A model generated the notes under the pieces. That model searched no databases, was not told the origin of the DNA, and saw only the letters and a program-made list of their open reading frames with translations. From contig QPMI01000482.1 in the NCBI GenBank assembly GCA_004431415.1, forward strand, positions 1-64,000: DNA of 64,000 bases, given 5' to 3'. The stretch is from Cyanophora paradoxa (taxonomy: Eukaryota; Glaucocystophyceae; Cyanophorales; Cyanophoraceae). The position numbers and the translations under genes are program-made. Below, piece after piece: positions 45,277 to 57,384 of this stretch; the first letter of the stretch is position 1; each line of letters starts with the position of its first letter.

Positions 45277-48200
45277 TCAGAGGAGCATGCGCCTGGTCTG
45301 CTCGACGCGGCAGAGCTTGGAGAAGGCGTCGCGGGTCGCCGGGTGAAGGGCCCCCCGGCACACCCTGCGCAGCAGCGAGGCGGCGGCGTCAGCGGGGCCG
45401 GCCAGCTCCCCCGCCTCGCTCCCTCGCCGGGGACGCCTTTACGGCGTGGGGCGCACCGGAGCATCGCGTGGCAGCGCGTGAAGGCGTCGGCGGCCTGCCG
45501 CAGCAGCTCCGGCAGCTCCTGCTCGGGCGTGCCTCCAGACTGCGCCGCCTCAGCGCCCCGCACCGCCCCGGCACACCGCGGCGGGCCGGCGAGGCGGGCG
45601 GACCTGGGCGATGCAGAGGTAGGAGTTGCCGAGGAAGGCCCAGTGCGCGCAGATGTCGGGGTGCTGCCGCGGGTAGCACCTGGCGCGCGGGGCGGTCAGG
45701 GCGGGGCGGCGGGCCCAACGGGAGGGCGGCGAGGGGGGCCCACCCGGCGTTCTCCATGAGGTGGATGATCTTGCGGCAGTACGTCGCGGCCGCTGCGCGC
45801 GGGGGCGAGCGAGGGCGTGGGCGGGGGAGGCGGGGGAGAGAGGAGGGCGGGGCGGGGCACCGTGGAGGTCGAGGGTGGCGTTGCAGACGTTCATGAGGCC
45901 GGAGTAGGCCTGGAAGAGGACCACGTGGTGCCCGTGCAGCACCTGCCCCGCCCCCGCCCCGCGTCGGCCCCGGCTAAGTGGCCGAGGCGCCCGCGGCATG
46001 GTCGGACCTTCTCGTAGAGGGCGAGGAGCTGCTCGAGGGTGGCGCGGGCCTCCGGGAAGAGCCCGCCCTCCCGCTGCTCCGTCCCCTTCGCCAGGAACGC
46101 CCGCGCCACCGCCTCCATGCTCCGCACCTGCCCGCCGGGGCGGGGCCCCCGCGTCACGCCTCTCCGCCTCCTCCCCCCGGGCTTGGATGCGGGGGCTGGG
46201 AAGGGGCGGGGACCTGCTCGGCGCCCTCCTTGCGCTCGCCGCACTTGCCGCAGCGCAAGGCCGCGCACGTCGCCGCCTCCTCGCCCTTCTCCGCCGCCTC
46301 CAGCACCCCCGTGCAGCGCGGGATCGGGCCTGCGCCGAGCGCGTCGGGAGAAGGGGGCGGAGGGGAGGACGGTGGGGCGATGGGGGGGCGTACAGCGGAA
46401 GGCGCGGAGGAAGCGGTCGGGGGAGGCACCGCCGGCCTCCTCCTTGCAGCGCGGGCACTCGCACTTGAAGTCTGGCGAGGGGCGAGGGGCGCGCGTCAGG
46501 GGCGGGCGGCAGAGGCGGAGGACGGCCGGGGCTCCAACGCACAGTAGGTGTTCTGCAGGTGCTCCTGGCGCACGGCCGCGACCTGCCGCCACGCGAGGGG
46601 ACCCTCAGAGGCGACGCGCGGGGTGGGCCCGCGGGGGCACGGCGGGGCGCGCCTGGTACATGTCGGTGTAGGAGAGGCAGAGCTCCTCGCCCTTGGCGAC
46701 GGGCACGACGGCGCGGACCACCAGCTCCCCGGACTCGGTCGTGTAGCAGACGTTCGGCGCGCACGAGTCTGTGTGGCGGTGCAGGGGTGAGCGGCGCTCG
46801 CGGGTGAAGCGTACAAGGGCGGCGGCGCACGGTTCAGGAAGCAGGCGCGGGGGTAGAAGCTGCGTCGAAGGCACACGCGGGCTCGGCGGGGGGTACACGT
46901 GCAGCGACGCCCTCGGGGGGGTAGGCGCGCACGCGATGCCGTAGCGCCTATTGTTCGTGTCATCCAGGCCATGGTGGTTGCACTTCAGCCGGCAGAGCAG
47001 CTGCGGGGGCGGGGGTACCGTATCAGGGGGGGCCGGGGGAGAAGGGAGCAGCGAGGGGGGGGGGTACGAACATCAAGGGCAATGTCCTCCCCCCCGCGGA
47101 GGCGCGCTGTCTCGGGCACGAGCCCCTGCACGGTCTGCGGGGCGGAGGTATTCAGAGAGGGAGAGGGATTCGGAGGGGGTACGGGGTGCGCGCGCCTTGG
47201 CGGAGGCGCGAAGCTCCGTGATGCTCTCCTTCGAGATCGAGTCGCGGTGCGTGAGGAGCCGCAGAACGTCCTCGTAGCTGCGGGGGTACAGGGTGTGAGG
47301 AGGGGGTACAGGAAGGGGGAATGGGGAGGGGGAGGGGGGCGGACCACTGCTCGCCCTTGGGGTACCCCTCCGCGATTTCCTTCCTCCGGCGCGCGAGGAC
47401 CTTGATGGCGAGGCTGCGGGGGCGGGCCCGTCAGCGGCGGGAGGCATGCCAGCGATCCTCAGGGGTTCGACCTCGCGCACCGGATCAGAGACGTGTCGTC
47501 CTTGGCCTGCTTGTAGAGGGACCGCAGCGCCTCGCACTCCCACTTGCCATGCTCCCCCGCATGCTTCTCCTGCGAGCCCACCCCGGATCAAATTCCGACG
47601 TTAAAGAGAATGAGCGGGGCGGCGCGCCTTGCAGTCAGCTGAGCAGTACCAGGCGGCGTTGCAGCCTTCGCACCACTCGTGCAGAGGGATCGCGCCATAG
47701 CACTGCGCGGAACGACGGTCGAAAAGGAACAAAAAAAGGAGAAAAGGAAAGAGAGAGAGAGGATAAGTGGAGCGCACGTTGTGGCAGAAGCTCTCGAGAT
47801 GGTTGTCGTTGACGACGGCGGCGTACGGCGCCGAGCGGAAGACGAGGTCGCCCGGCTGCAGGTCCTGCGCGCGCCGCCGCGGATCAAATTGGAGCCGATC
47901 GAACCTGGGATCGAAGCGCCGCGCGCTCGCGCGCACGGTGGTGGCGACGAGGCCGCGTCCGCGCTTGGCGTCGATGCGCCGCGCCTCGACCGGGAAACCC
48001 TCGAAGAGGCCGGCGAGCGCGGCGTCTTCGTCCGTTCCTGCGGGGAGAGCGACGAAGTCCGCGGGCAGCTTGACGAGAGATTCGGCGGCCGGCTTCTTCT
48101 TCGTCGGCTTCTTCTTCTTCGCTGCGGCGCCGCGGGAGCCGCTCGCATCCGAGGCGGCCGTCGGCGAGGCGCCGCCGGACTGCGCGCCCGAGCCCCGAGC

Positions 48201-48798
48201 GCCGGAGAGAGACGGACAGGAGTTCACGTGATGCATTTTCCGGAGCGCCGTGATAGTCTTGTTCAGCGGCGCCATGCCAGGGTCAAGATCAATTTCGATC
48301 GTCCCAATCCGGACCCGCGGGCTGGCGTTCGCCGACGCCGGCGAGCCGGCCACAGCGGCAACCACCGCAGTATGCTTGGAGGGAACGCCGGCCGGAATCT
48401 GTATGGGCGACAGAGCCGCGGGGGCCGCTGCAGGGCCGCATGAAACGACACCGGCCGCGGCTTGCTTCGCGGCCACGTCGCTGCCGGCATCGCTGTGCGA
48501 GGATGCGGATGCTTGCTCATCATGCGAGGATGAATGTGTTAGAGTTGGCTCCGCTTTGTCCGCCCAAAGATCTGATCGTTGAACGCGAAACGATCGACGG
48601 TAAGTTTATAATCATCGGGCTTTGCTCCAGAGTCGTTCAGACAAGTGTACGTGGCTTATGCCACTTACCTTCGTCATCAGACTCTCCCCAGGCGGACTTT
48701 CGCTGGGCAAACTTTGCCTGGAGCTCCTCCCAAGTAGGCGTTGCTGCAGCGGCCGGTTTCGACGGCGCCGCGCGAGTCAAGACCGCTTTGAAGTCCAT
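45277..48798 (-). CDS. SMYD-type SET and MYND domain protein methyltransferase
   Basis: A predicted protein-lysine methyltransferase. ATG 48798 opens MDFKAVLTRAAPSKPAAAAT, and the exon (48669-48798) ends GESDDE with a standard GTAAGT donor. The next exon starts at 48571 and carries a Ser-rich, Lys-rich linker and the first SET half (AKRGRGLVATTVRAS). The MYND zinc finger reads HEWCEGCNAAWYCSADC, then EHGKWEC. NHSC, the SET cofactor motif, is assembled across an intron (FLN plus HSCAPNVCY). GELVVRAVVPVAKGEELCLS and YTDMY follow, then the post-SET cysteines FKCECPRC. A helical TPR-like tail ends FSKLCRVEQTRRMLL, stop 45277-45279. This split-SET order is typical of SMYD. One intron (47570-47627) has a GC donor. 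Confidence 0.88.
47570..47627 (-). other. GC-AG intron inside the MYND finger of the SMYD gene
   Basis: The exon ends GACTGCAAG and the intron starts GCGCGCC. It ends GGCTCGCAG before GAGAAGC. Removal joins CSADCK to EKHAGEHGKWEC and completes the MYND cysteine/histidine set. Confidence 0.7.
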
Positions 48799-49441
48799 GC
48801 TAGACCGAGCGCGCTGCAGTTCGGAATGGAGTTCGACGCTGACCGGGGACGCTGTTCGCTTATGATGACTCCCTCGGCGCCGGCGATTCTAGATCCCGAG
48901 CTCGAGAAGGTGACCGAGAGCGGGCGCCGGTGCGAGTCGAAGTGCGAGGGTTCTACGTGCGAACCACGAAGCTGCGCGTGCTTGGCGTGCTGGTATCACG
49001 CGTGCCACTTCTTTGAGAGATCTGCAGATCTAGAGGGGTAGAGGGCCCAGAGACTCGCGACGTTTGATTGATGGCAGGCGAAACGTCGTTCCGCGCATAA
49101 TTACAATTACGATGCTTATCGATATCGTACCGATTCGTACGGAGCGCGCTAGTCACAGATTGATCATCTGAATTTCGCGAAGCTTCGATCGCGTGCGCGG
49201 CGGACGCCGGCGCCGGCCCGGCGGTGCGCCAGTGCAGCGCCACGCCACGCCGTACTGCAACACCGCGCAGCCACGTGAAGCTGACCCAAGGCCGGATCTT
49301 GCGCATGCGCGGCTGCTCACCTAGGCTATGTCTACGTGGGCATATGAACTAAATACGAGTCTACGAGTTCGGAGGTGTAAGGCCCAGCATGGCCTACAGC
49401 TAGCTGACTCAAGAGGGCGCCGCGTGCTGGCCGACCTCCGC
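48799..49441. other. Intergenic region between the SMYD gene and cathepsin copy 2
   Basis: 643 bp holding the SMYD promoter side and the 3' flank of the protease. Positions 49020-49160 are AT-richer. No gene is seen. Confidence 0.55.
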
Positions 49442-51765
49442 CTACTTGCCCTTGAGCTTGCCCGCGCCATTCTTGAAGTGGGGCGTCGGGGTCGGCTCCG
49501 GCGTGTAGTATCTGGCAGCCGAGAGTGAATATAAACTGAAAGAAGAAGCAGAGGGCGAGGCCTAGGGCGAGCTCGGGCGGCGCGGACCTCTCGAGCGGCG
49601 TCGGGGGTATGTCCTTGCTGCGATGCACGTCCACCACCCCGTAGACGCACGCCGCCTGAGGGCAGCACGCGAATATAAATCAGGAATGCCGGGGTAAAGG
49701 TCTGGGCTGGGGGTACACGCCTCGATGCCGAGGTTGTCCCCGTACATCTTGATGCGGAACCAGCCGTCCTCGCCCTGCGGGGGTACGGCGTCGCCGGAGG
49801 GAGGGGTACGCGGTCGCGAGGGAAGGGGGTACCCAGAAGGTGCCCCAGCTGTTGCGGACGATCCAGTACTCCTCCCCCGTCTTGGCGTCCACGCCCCAGC
49901 CCGACACGGAGACGTCGCTGCCAGCGCGGATGAGCCTCCGGAAGGCCAGGAGTCCGACAACTGGACGGGGAGGAGTACGCACTGGTCGAAGTCCTCGACC
50001 TTCCAGGGGTACTTCTCCTTGTAGACGCCTCCGACGTACGCGTAGATCAATGGCTGCGTCACGAACATGCCCTGCGGGTGCAGGCGCTCGTTCGGGGGTG
50101 CGCTGGTGGGTACGGGGGCGCAGGTTCGAGGGCGCACGCAGGTGATGGGCCCGCGCGCGTAGATCTCGGCCTTCATCGCGTGCACGTTGCGCGAGGGGAG
50201 CCGCCCGTACGCCGACAGGTACCTGCCGGGTCGCGGCGTCGAGGGGAAGCCGTGCCGGCGGAGCGGGGGCGAGGATTCGGGGCGGGGGGCACCACTTCCG
50301 GTACTTCTTGATGGCGTAGTGCGTGCCGTCGGGCTCAACGTTCCTGTGGGGTACGCTGAGCTTGGGGGAGCAGGCCGGGGTACACAGAAGGCGGCGCACG
50401 AGCAGTAGCACTCGGGCTTGCAGGTCCCGATCTTGCCGTCGGTCAAACACTCCGTGCCCGTCTTGGCGACGTACACCGCACACTGGAAGAGCTGTGAACG
50501 GCGATGCCGTTTGGGTACACGCGCTTCGTGCTCACGGTATCGTCGGGGATGCCGTGCTGCGAAGAGGGAGTACCTGGATCAGCCAGGTGTTTGAAAAATG
50601 GTTAGGTGGGGACTCGCAAACCTTGTGCATGTACCCGTACACGCTGATTTTGGAGATGCAACGGTTAAACGGAAAGACAAGACCGGCGGAGAAGGTTCAA
50701 GGGGGCGGGGGGCGCAGACCAGTACTGCGGGTGAGCGGAAGGACGCGTCAGGGCGGCAAGGGAGCAGGAGGTACAGGAGGAGGGGGGGGGCGGACCTCGT
50801 CCCCGCCGTCCTCGCAGTTGCCGCAGTCCTGGCAGTTGATCATCCTGCGGCGGCGCGGGGCACGGCGTGAGGCGCGCGCCGCTGAAGGGGTATGAAGGCG
50901 GGCGCGCGTCTGGTGGGCGAGCTGCACGACGGGGAAGCTCGCGTTGCGCGCGATCGAGATTCGATCTGCGGGGCGCATCGGGACCCGATGCAAGGCGAGG
51001 GGCTAGAAGTGCCGAGCAAGCGCACCGTTCAGCGAGTGGATGCTGGAGAAGAGCTGCGCGCGAGGCGGCACGCTCGAATCATCGCCGCCTCGCATATGAC
51101 TTCAACAAGACAAGACGGGGCGCTCCAAGCCTCTTACCCAGCAGCCACCGCAGTAGACGGGAAGGTGCTGCTGCCTGTCCGGGGTGAGATAATTCTTGCC
51201 CGATACGTTGCGCCTGTGAGAAGTCAGCAGATCCCGCCGTACGCACGCGCGCGACTCGTACCAATCCCACGCGTCCGGCAAGTCCTTGGGCTTGAGCTGC
51301 TCCCACATCGGAATCTCCTCGGGGGCGCCCACCGTGTACTGGTCCATGTGCGGGAACCGCTTCCGCGCCTCCGCGTTCATCTTGCCCCAGCGCGGGCCCC
51401 GGTTCGCTGAGATCGCCGCTGACGCGAGCAATCGCAAGATCGGCCGATCGGCGGAAGGCACGCGCAGGCAGCGCACCCTTGGGCAGGATCGCATTCGACT
51501 GGGTTCTGGCGTTCGCGTTCGGCGGCTGCAGCTGTGCAGCGAGGGAGCGATCGTGGATCCCCACAGCGACCAAGGCGAGGAGGAGCCCGAAGGCGAGGCC
51601 CCTGCCATGTGCGTTTGAGAGGATTGAACGCGACCGCGCGCGTACGCCCTCGCGCGTGTACCATGGCACGATACTCGTGAGGTGCTTGCGTGTGGTCCGG
51701 ACGGCGCCCTCTTCGCCAGCCAGCATCGGCTGACGTTCCTGATTTGCTAGCGTGAAGTACGTCAT
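49442..51765 (-). CDS. Cathepsin Z-like papain-family protease, membrane-anchored (copy 2)
   Basis: Inverted paralogue of the protease at 37118. ATG 51765 gives MTYFTLANQERQPMLAGEEG, a cytosolic tail with an ExxxML sorting-type motif. One hydrophobic helix follows (GLAFGLLLALVAVGI), so it is type II anchored. The protease exons read MNAEARKRFPHMDQY, LKPKDLPDAWDW, RNVSGKNYLTPDRQQHLPVY and CGGCW (catalytic Cys). Next are KTGTECLTDGKIGTCKPECY, HYAIKKYRKW, AEIYARGPITC, YAYVGGVYKEKYPWKVEDFD, the splice-made catalytic His before DVSVSGWG, and NSWGTFW. It ends YYTPEPTPTPHFKNGAGKLK-GK, stop 49442-49444. The tail after the last splice differs from copy 1. It is divergent from the GT8 gene with only 68 bp between start codons. 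Confidence 0.88.
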
Positions 51766-51833
51766 CGCAGGCTGTGCTCCTTTCGGGCCTGCAGCGATCG
51801 CTAGATCGCTGTTGACGGGTACGGCAAAGGCCG
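51766..51833. promoter_or_regulatory. 68-bp divergent promoter, cathepsin copy 2 / GT8
   Basis: Only 68 bases separate the two outward-facing start codons, so the transcription starts and core promoters must overlap or lie inside the neighbouring genes. No TATA-like element is obvious. Confidence 0.45.
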
Positions 51834-53568
51834 ATGGCGCGCTTCGCGGCCGTCGCGCTGGCAGCGTGCTGCCTGGCATATTTGGCATTCACTCAGGTGC
51901 GCCGACTCGCCTAATCGCTTCAGCGGCGCCACGCCTTCGGGTTGTGCCGGAGCGCACAGCGAGCGGCCTAGAGCGCGCGCGGCGACCGCCCAGCGACACG
52001 CGCATTAGCTACGCATATTATCTTGCCTAAAGGGCCGCAGGCGCACGCAGATGTGACGATAGAGCGGATGCAAGCGTCCTACGTGCTACCGCCTCAAGGG
52101 CCCTTCCGCGAGCGTACCACAGGCAAGCAATTCGCTAAGCTAGCGATAGGGCGCTCATGTTCGGTCGCTGGGGCGCCCACCCGCTCTCCAGCCCCACCCC
52201 GCTTTCTCAGCGCCGCGGCTCGCTTGCGACGCCGCTCGCAGAGGGCGGCGTGTATATGACGCTCACGACGAACTCCAAGTTCGCTCTGGGCGCCCTGGTG
52301 ATGGCGTACTCCCTCATCCGGACGAACACGTCGCACCAGATCGTCTGCCTCGTCACGCCGTCGGTCTCCAAGCAGGAGCAGGAGCTCATGCGCCAGGTCT
52401 TCGACCAGGTCATCGAGGTCCGCCGAGTCATCGATTAGATTTCCTCCCCGCGGCCGAGCCAGCGCGGCGCCGGGCCGATCGGCGCCGGGCCGGGCAGGTC
52501 GAGCCGCTGCAGTCGTCGGAGAAGACGACGCAGAGCGACTCGTGGGTGAAGCTGCGCGCCTGGGAGCGCGTGGAGTTCGCGCACGTCGTGTACCTCGGCG
52601 CCGACACGCTCGTGCTGCGGCCCGTGGACGAGCTCTTCGGGTGCCCCGCGCCCTGCGGCGTCCTCGACTCCTTCCTCTGGGAGGTCACCGAGTACGGGCC
52701 CACCGTCAACGGTCCGCCGGCCGCGCACCCCCCACCCGCGAGCGCCTGCCCCCCCGATTCCTTCCCCCCGCCCCCCAGGGGACGTCCTCGTGCTGGACCC
52801 GAGCCTGGAGGACTTCGCGGCGATGGCGGAGTACCCCCCCAAGTGGGACCGCGAGCCCGACGAGAACGCGAAGATGGCCCGCGCCTGGACCGACCTCTAC
52901 GGGCGCGCCTCGCCCCCTCGCCCTCCCCCGGGCCAGCACCCCCCGCTGACCCCCAGCCCCGTACCCCCGCAGCGGCACGAAGGTGGAGGGGTACATCACG
53001 CGGCTGGGCCCGTACGACCAGGCCCTCATAAACAAGTGGGCCCCAGCGTTCCTCTCTACAGACGTCCTCTCAGACAGCCGCTCAGGTACTTCAAGTGGCG
53101 GATCACGGCCCTGCCCTTCTTCTACAACTTCATGCCGTACCTCGTCGTCCCCAAGGAGAAGCTCGGGCGGTGCGGCCCCGGGGCCCCTGCCCTCGTGCCC
53201 CTTCATCTTGTGGCTGTCCCTGCTTCGCTTGACTGGGCCTCGGAGCAGGGAGTGGATGTGGCAGCCGGACCGCGTGAAGATCGTGCACTACGCCATCCAC
53301 AAGGCGCGCGCCCCGCGGATCGAATAACGGTTTCCTTTGCCTGGCCCCCTGGGGCCCCTCACGCGGCCGCGCAGCCGTGGAGCGTCCCCCCGGAGCCCTT
53401 CCTGGACGAGGTCGGCATGTTCGACGCCTGGCGCCAGGTCCGCTCCCTCGTGCTTGCCCGGCGTGCGCTGGCCCCGCCCCGCACCCACGCGTACCCCGTC
53501 CCCAGACAATGGCCGAGATGGTCTCGCGGTGGCCCTCCCTCGCGCATTTCGTCAACGCGGCGCGATAG
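51834..53568 (+). CDS. GT8-family (glycogenin-like) glycosyltransferase with signal anchor
   Basis: ATG 51834 gives MARFAAVALAACCLAYLAFT, a signal peptide or signal anchor, so the enzyme probably acts in the ER or Golgi. The second recognised exon begins VYMTLTTNSKFALGALVMAY, a GT8 start. KLRAWERVEFAHVVYLGADT carries the metal/donor site region. GPTVNGDVLVLDPSLEDF and EGYITRLGPYDQALINKW follow, and RVKIVHYAIHKPWSVPPEPF is the HxxxKPW motif of glycogenin-like enzymes. It ends MVSRWPSLAHFVNAAR, stop 53566-53568. The canonical DxD (usually LDADTLVL) reads LGADTLVL here: the first aspartate is glycine. The join of exon 1 to the next exon around 52245 is uncertain. The sugar donor and acceptor cannot be told from sequence. 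Confidence 0.8.
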
Positions 53569-53832
53569 CGGCGGCCGACCCCGCAATGCATACAGTGAGT
53601 TAGCTATAGACGCAGGCGTAGCTTATAATTGAGGAGTTAGTATACAGTGCAGAGAAGATAGCAATTTATTTTCAATTACGATCCGTATGTACAACTTGAG
53701 AAACTGGATAGCGCGCCCCGCGCGCGCGCCTCGAGAGCCTCACGATTACGACGTCTCGATGTCTCCGGTCGACATTTCGATGCGCTCCTCCTCCTTCAGA
53801 TCCTGCGTATGCATACTTCCATGAGTTGAGAT
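53569..53832. other. Intergenic, AT-richer region
   Basis: A short gap after the GT8 stop with AT-richer DNA at about 53590-53700. No feature is seen. Confidence 0.5.
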
Positions 53833-54425
53833 CTAGAGCTCGATCGAGGCACTCGGAAATTCAATGCAATGAATTTTGCGCGCCTCCTCGGTGAGCTCAT
53901 CTCCGAGAGCGGGCTCCACATCGGCGTCGTCCTCCTCGCCCTTCCACTCCTGCGCCACGCGGCGCGCGGGATTTGTCAGCGACGAGTCGCGGAGCCTGAT
54001 GATCAGAAGCTGCGCGAATCCCGCCGCACCTCGTTGCCGTGATGAACCGTCGCGAAGCCCGGCGACTGCGCGACGCGTCGGAAATTTGACCGCATAACTC
54101 CAGCGCGCAATTGCGAAATTGCTTGCCTGGCCCTCTCCGAGATTCGGGTCTATGCGACATTCGCAGAGCTCGCACATCAAGATTCGGCGCGCGCGAGCGC
54201 GCGGGAGAATATTAATAACGCGAGCTAGCGCTAGCGCTCGCCACGCACCGCGATTTGTCGCCAGCCTGCCCCGGGCGACGTTCCCCTCGTGCCCCGCCTT
54301 CTGTGATGTCTTCTTCACGCCCTTCCGCTTGCCTGCGGCCTGCGCATGCGGGGCGCGCTCAGGCGCCGGCGCTAGCGCCGCGCATGCGCATGCGCATGCA
54401 CCTCGAGCTCTGCGCGATCCGCCAT
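53833..54425 (-). CDS. Possible small gene of unknown function
   Basis: A tentative model. ATG 54425 gives MADRAELE, followed by a GTGCATG donor and an exon reading AAGKRKGVKKTSQKAGHEGN. Further on, FATVHHGNE, then LLIIRLRDSSLTNPARRVAQ and EWKGEEDDADVEPALGDELT have protein-like composition between plausible donors and acceptors. The frame closes at 53833-53835. The middle (about 54080-54230) is not resolved, and no family is recognised. It lies in a palindrome-rich region where chance frames are common, so it may not be real. Confidence 0.3.
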
Positions 54426-54955
54426 TTTGCTGGCCCAAGCTAGATCTAGAGGGCGCTAGCTATATCTAGAGGCCCGAGGGCTAGAGGCAAGATCTATGAG
54501 ATGCATATGCATGAGGACTAGAGGCCCGAGGACTAGAGGCTAGAGACCCGAGGGGGGCGGGGGCCGGATCGATCGGCCTGCGCACGGGGCACAGGCGGCG
54601 CGACCGGAGGGGGGGTGAAGCAGAAGCGACGAAAGAGACCAAGGCTAGATGCAAATATATGATCATGAAATCTAAAGGAGCTCGAGGCTTTCATGATCAG
54701 AGCCTGCATGCTCATAAGCCTTGAAGAAGATCTAGAGCTCGAGGCCTCGGCTAGACGGGAGATCGAGGAGATGTGATGATCTAGAGGTGAGCAGATAATC
54801 TTAGGGGGAGCTAGGAGACCGCCGACGCCCGGCTGGCGGCAACGGGTCACAACCAGCTGCAGATGCACGTCGCGGTGCCGATCAGCTCAAGGTGCACCGC
54901 GGCACGTGGATTCGGACAAAAAGGAACTGCCCCCGAGGGAGGGGGGGCGCGGGGC
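54426..54955. other. Palindrome-rich intergenic region
   Basis: Repeated CTAGAGG and GAGGCCCGAG words occur around 54440-54560 and again near 54730-54790. No gene is seen. Confidence 0.5.
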
Positions 54956-57122
<2,167 letters not shown>

Positions 57123-57230
57123 CGTGCGAACGAAACTGGGTACAGGCACTTCCAGCGCAAAGAAGCTGCGGGTCTCCAGCAACTTAGGGCGACCAGCAAG
57201 CAAAGCTCTGAGGATATCATTGAGAGCTTC

Positions 57231-57280
57231 CGCCCTTGGAGAGGAGGCGAGCGGTCTAGGAGCTGGCAGGATCGGGACAC
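57231..57280 (-). pseudogene. Degenerate HisE fragment upstream of the fusion gene
   Basis: Positions 57231-57275 match 55364-55408 of the second HisE domain at 40 of 45 bases by eye. Read on the minus strand it encodes DPASS, then a TAG stop where the domain has Tyr, then TARLLSKG. It lies about 110 bases upstream of the fusion's start codon and is out of frame with it. It looks like a relic of a further HisE unit. Confidence 0.7.
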
Positions 57281-57384
57281 GCACGGCTTTAGCTGCGGGA
57301 CACACATAGAGGCCCCACGCGGCGGGAGAGCAGAAAGTAGCTAGATCCATCCGCCGGCAGGGTTAGACCGGCTCCTCCAGCGCC

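Noticed and set aside
48869-49041. Cys-rich short frame upstream of the SMYD gene
   Set aside because: No splice context or homology. The cysteines come from GCRTGC-like palindromes.
49530-49590. Hydrophobic stretch LALGLALCFFFQFIFTL near the end of cathepsin copy 2, read as a C-terminal membrane anchor
   Set aside because: It lies within an intron (donor GTCCGCG, acceptor GGCTGCCAG). Splicing it out gives ERYYTPEP, which matches the KRYYTPPP end of copy 1.
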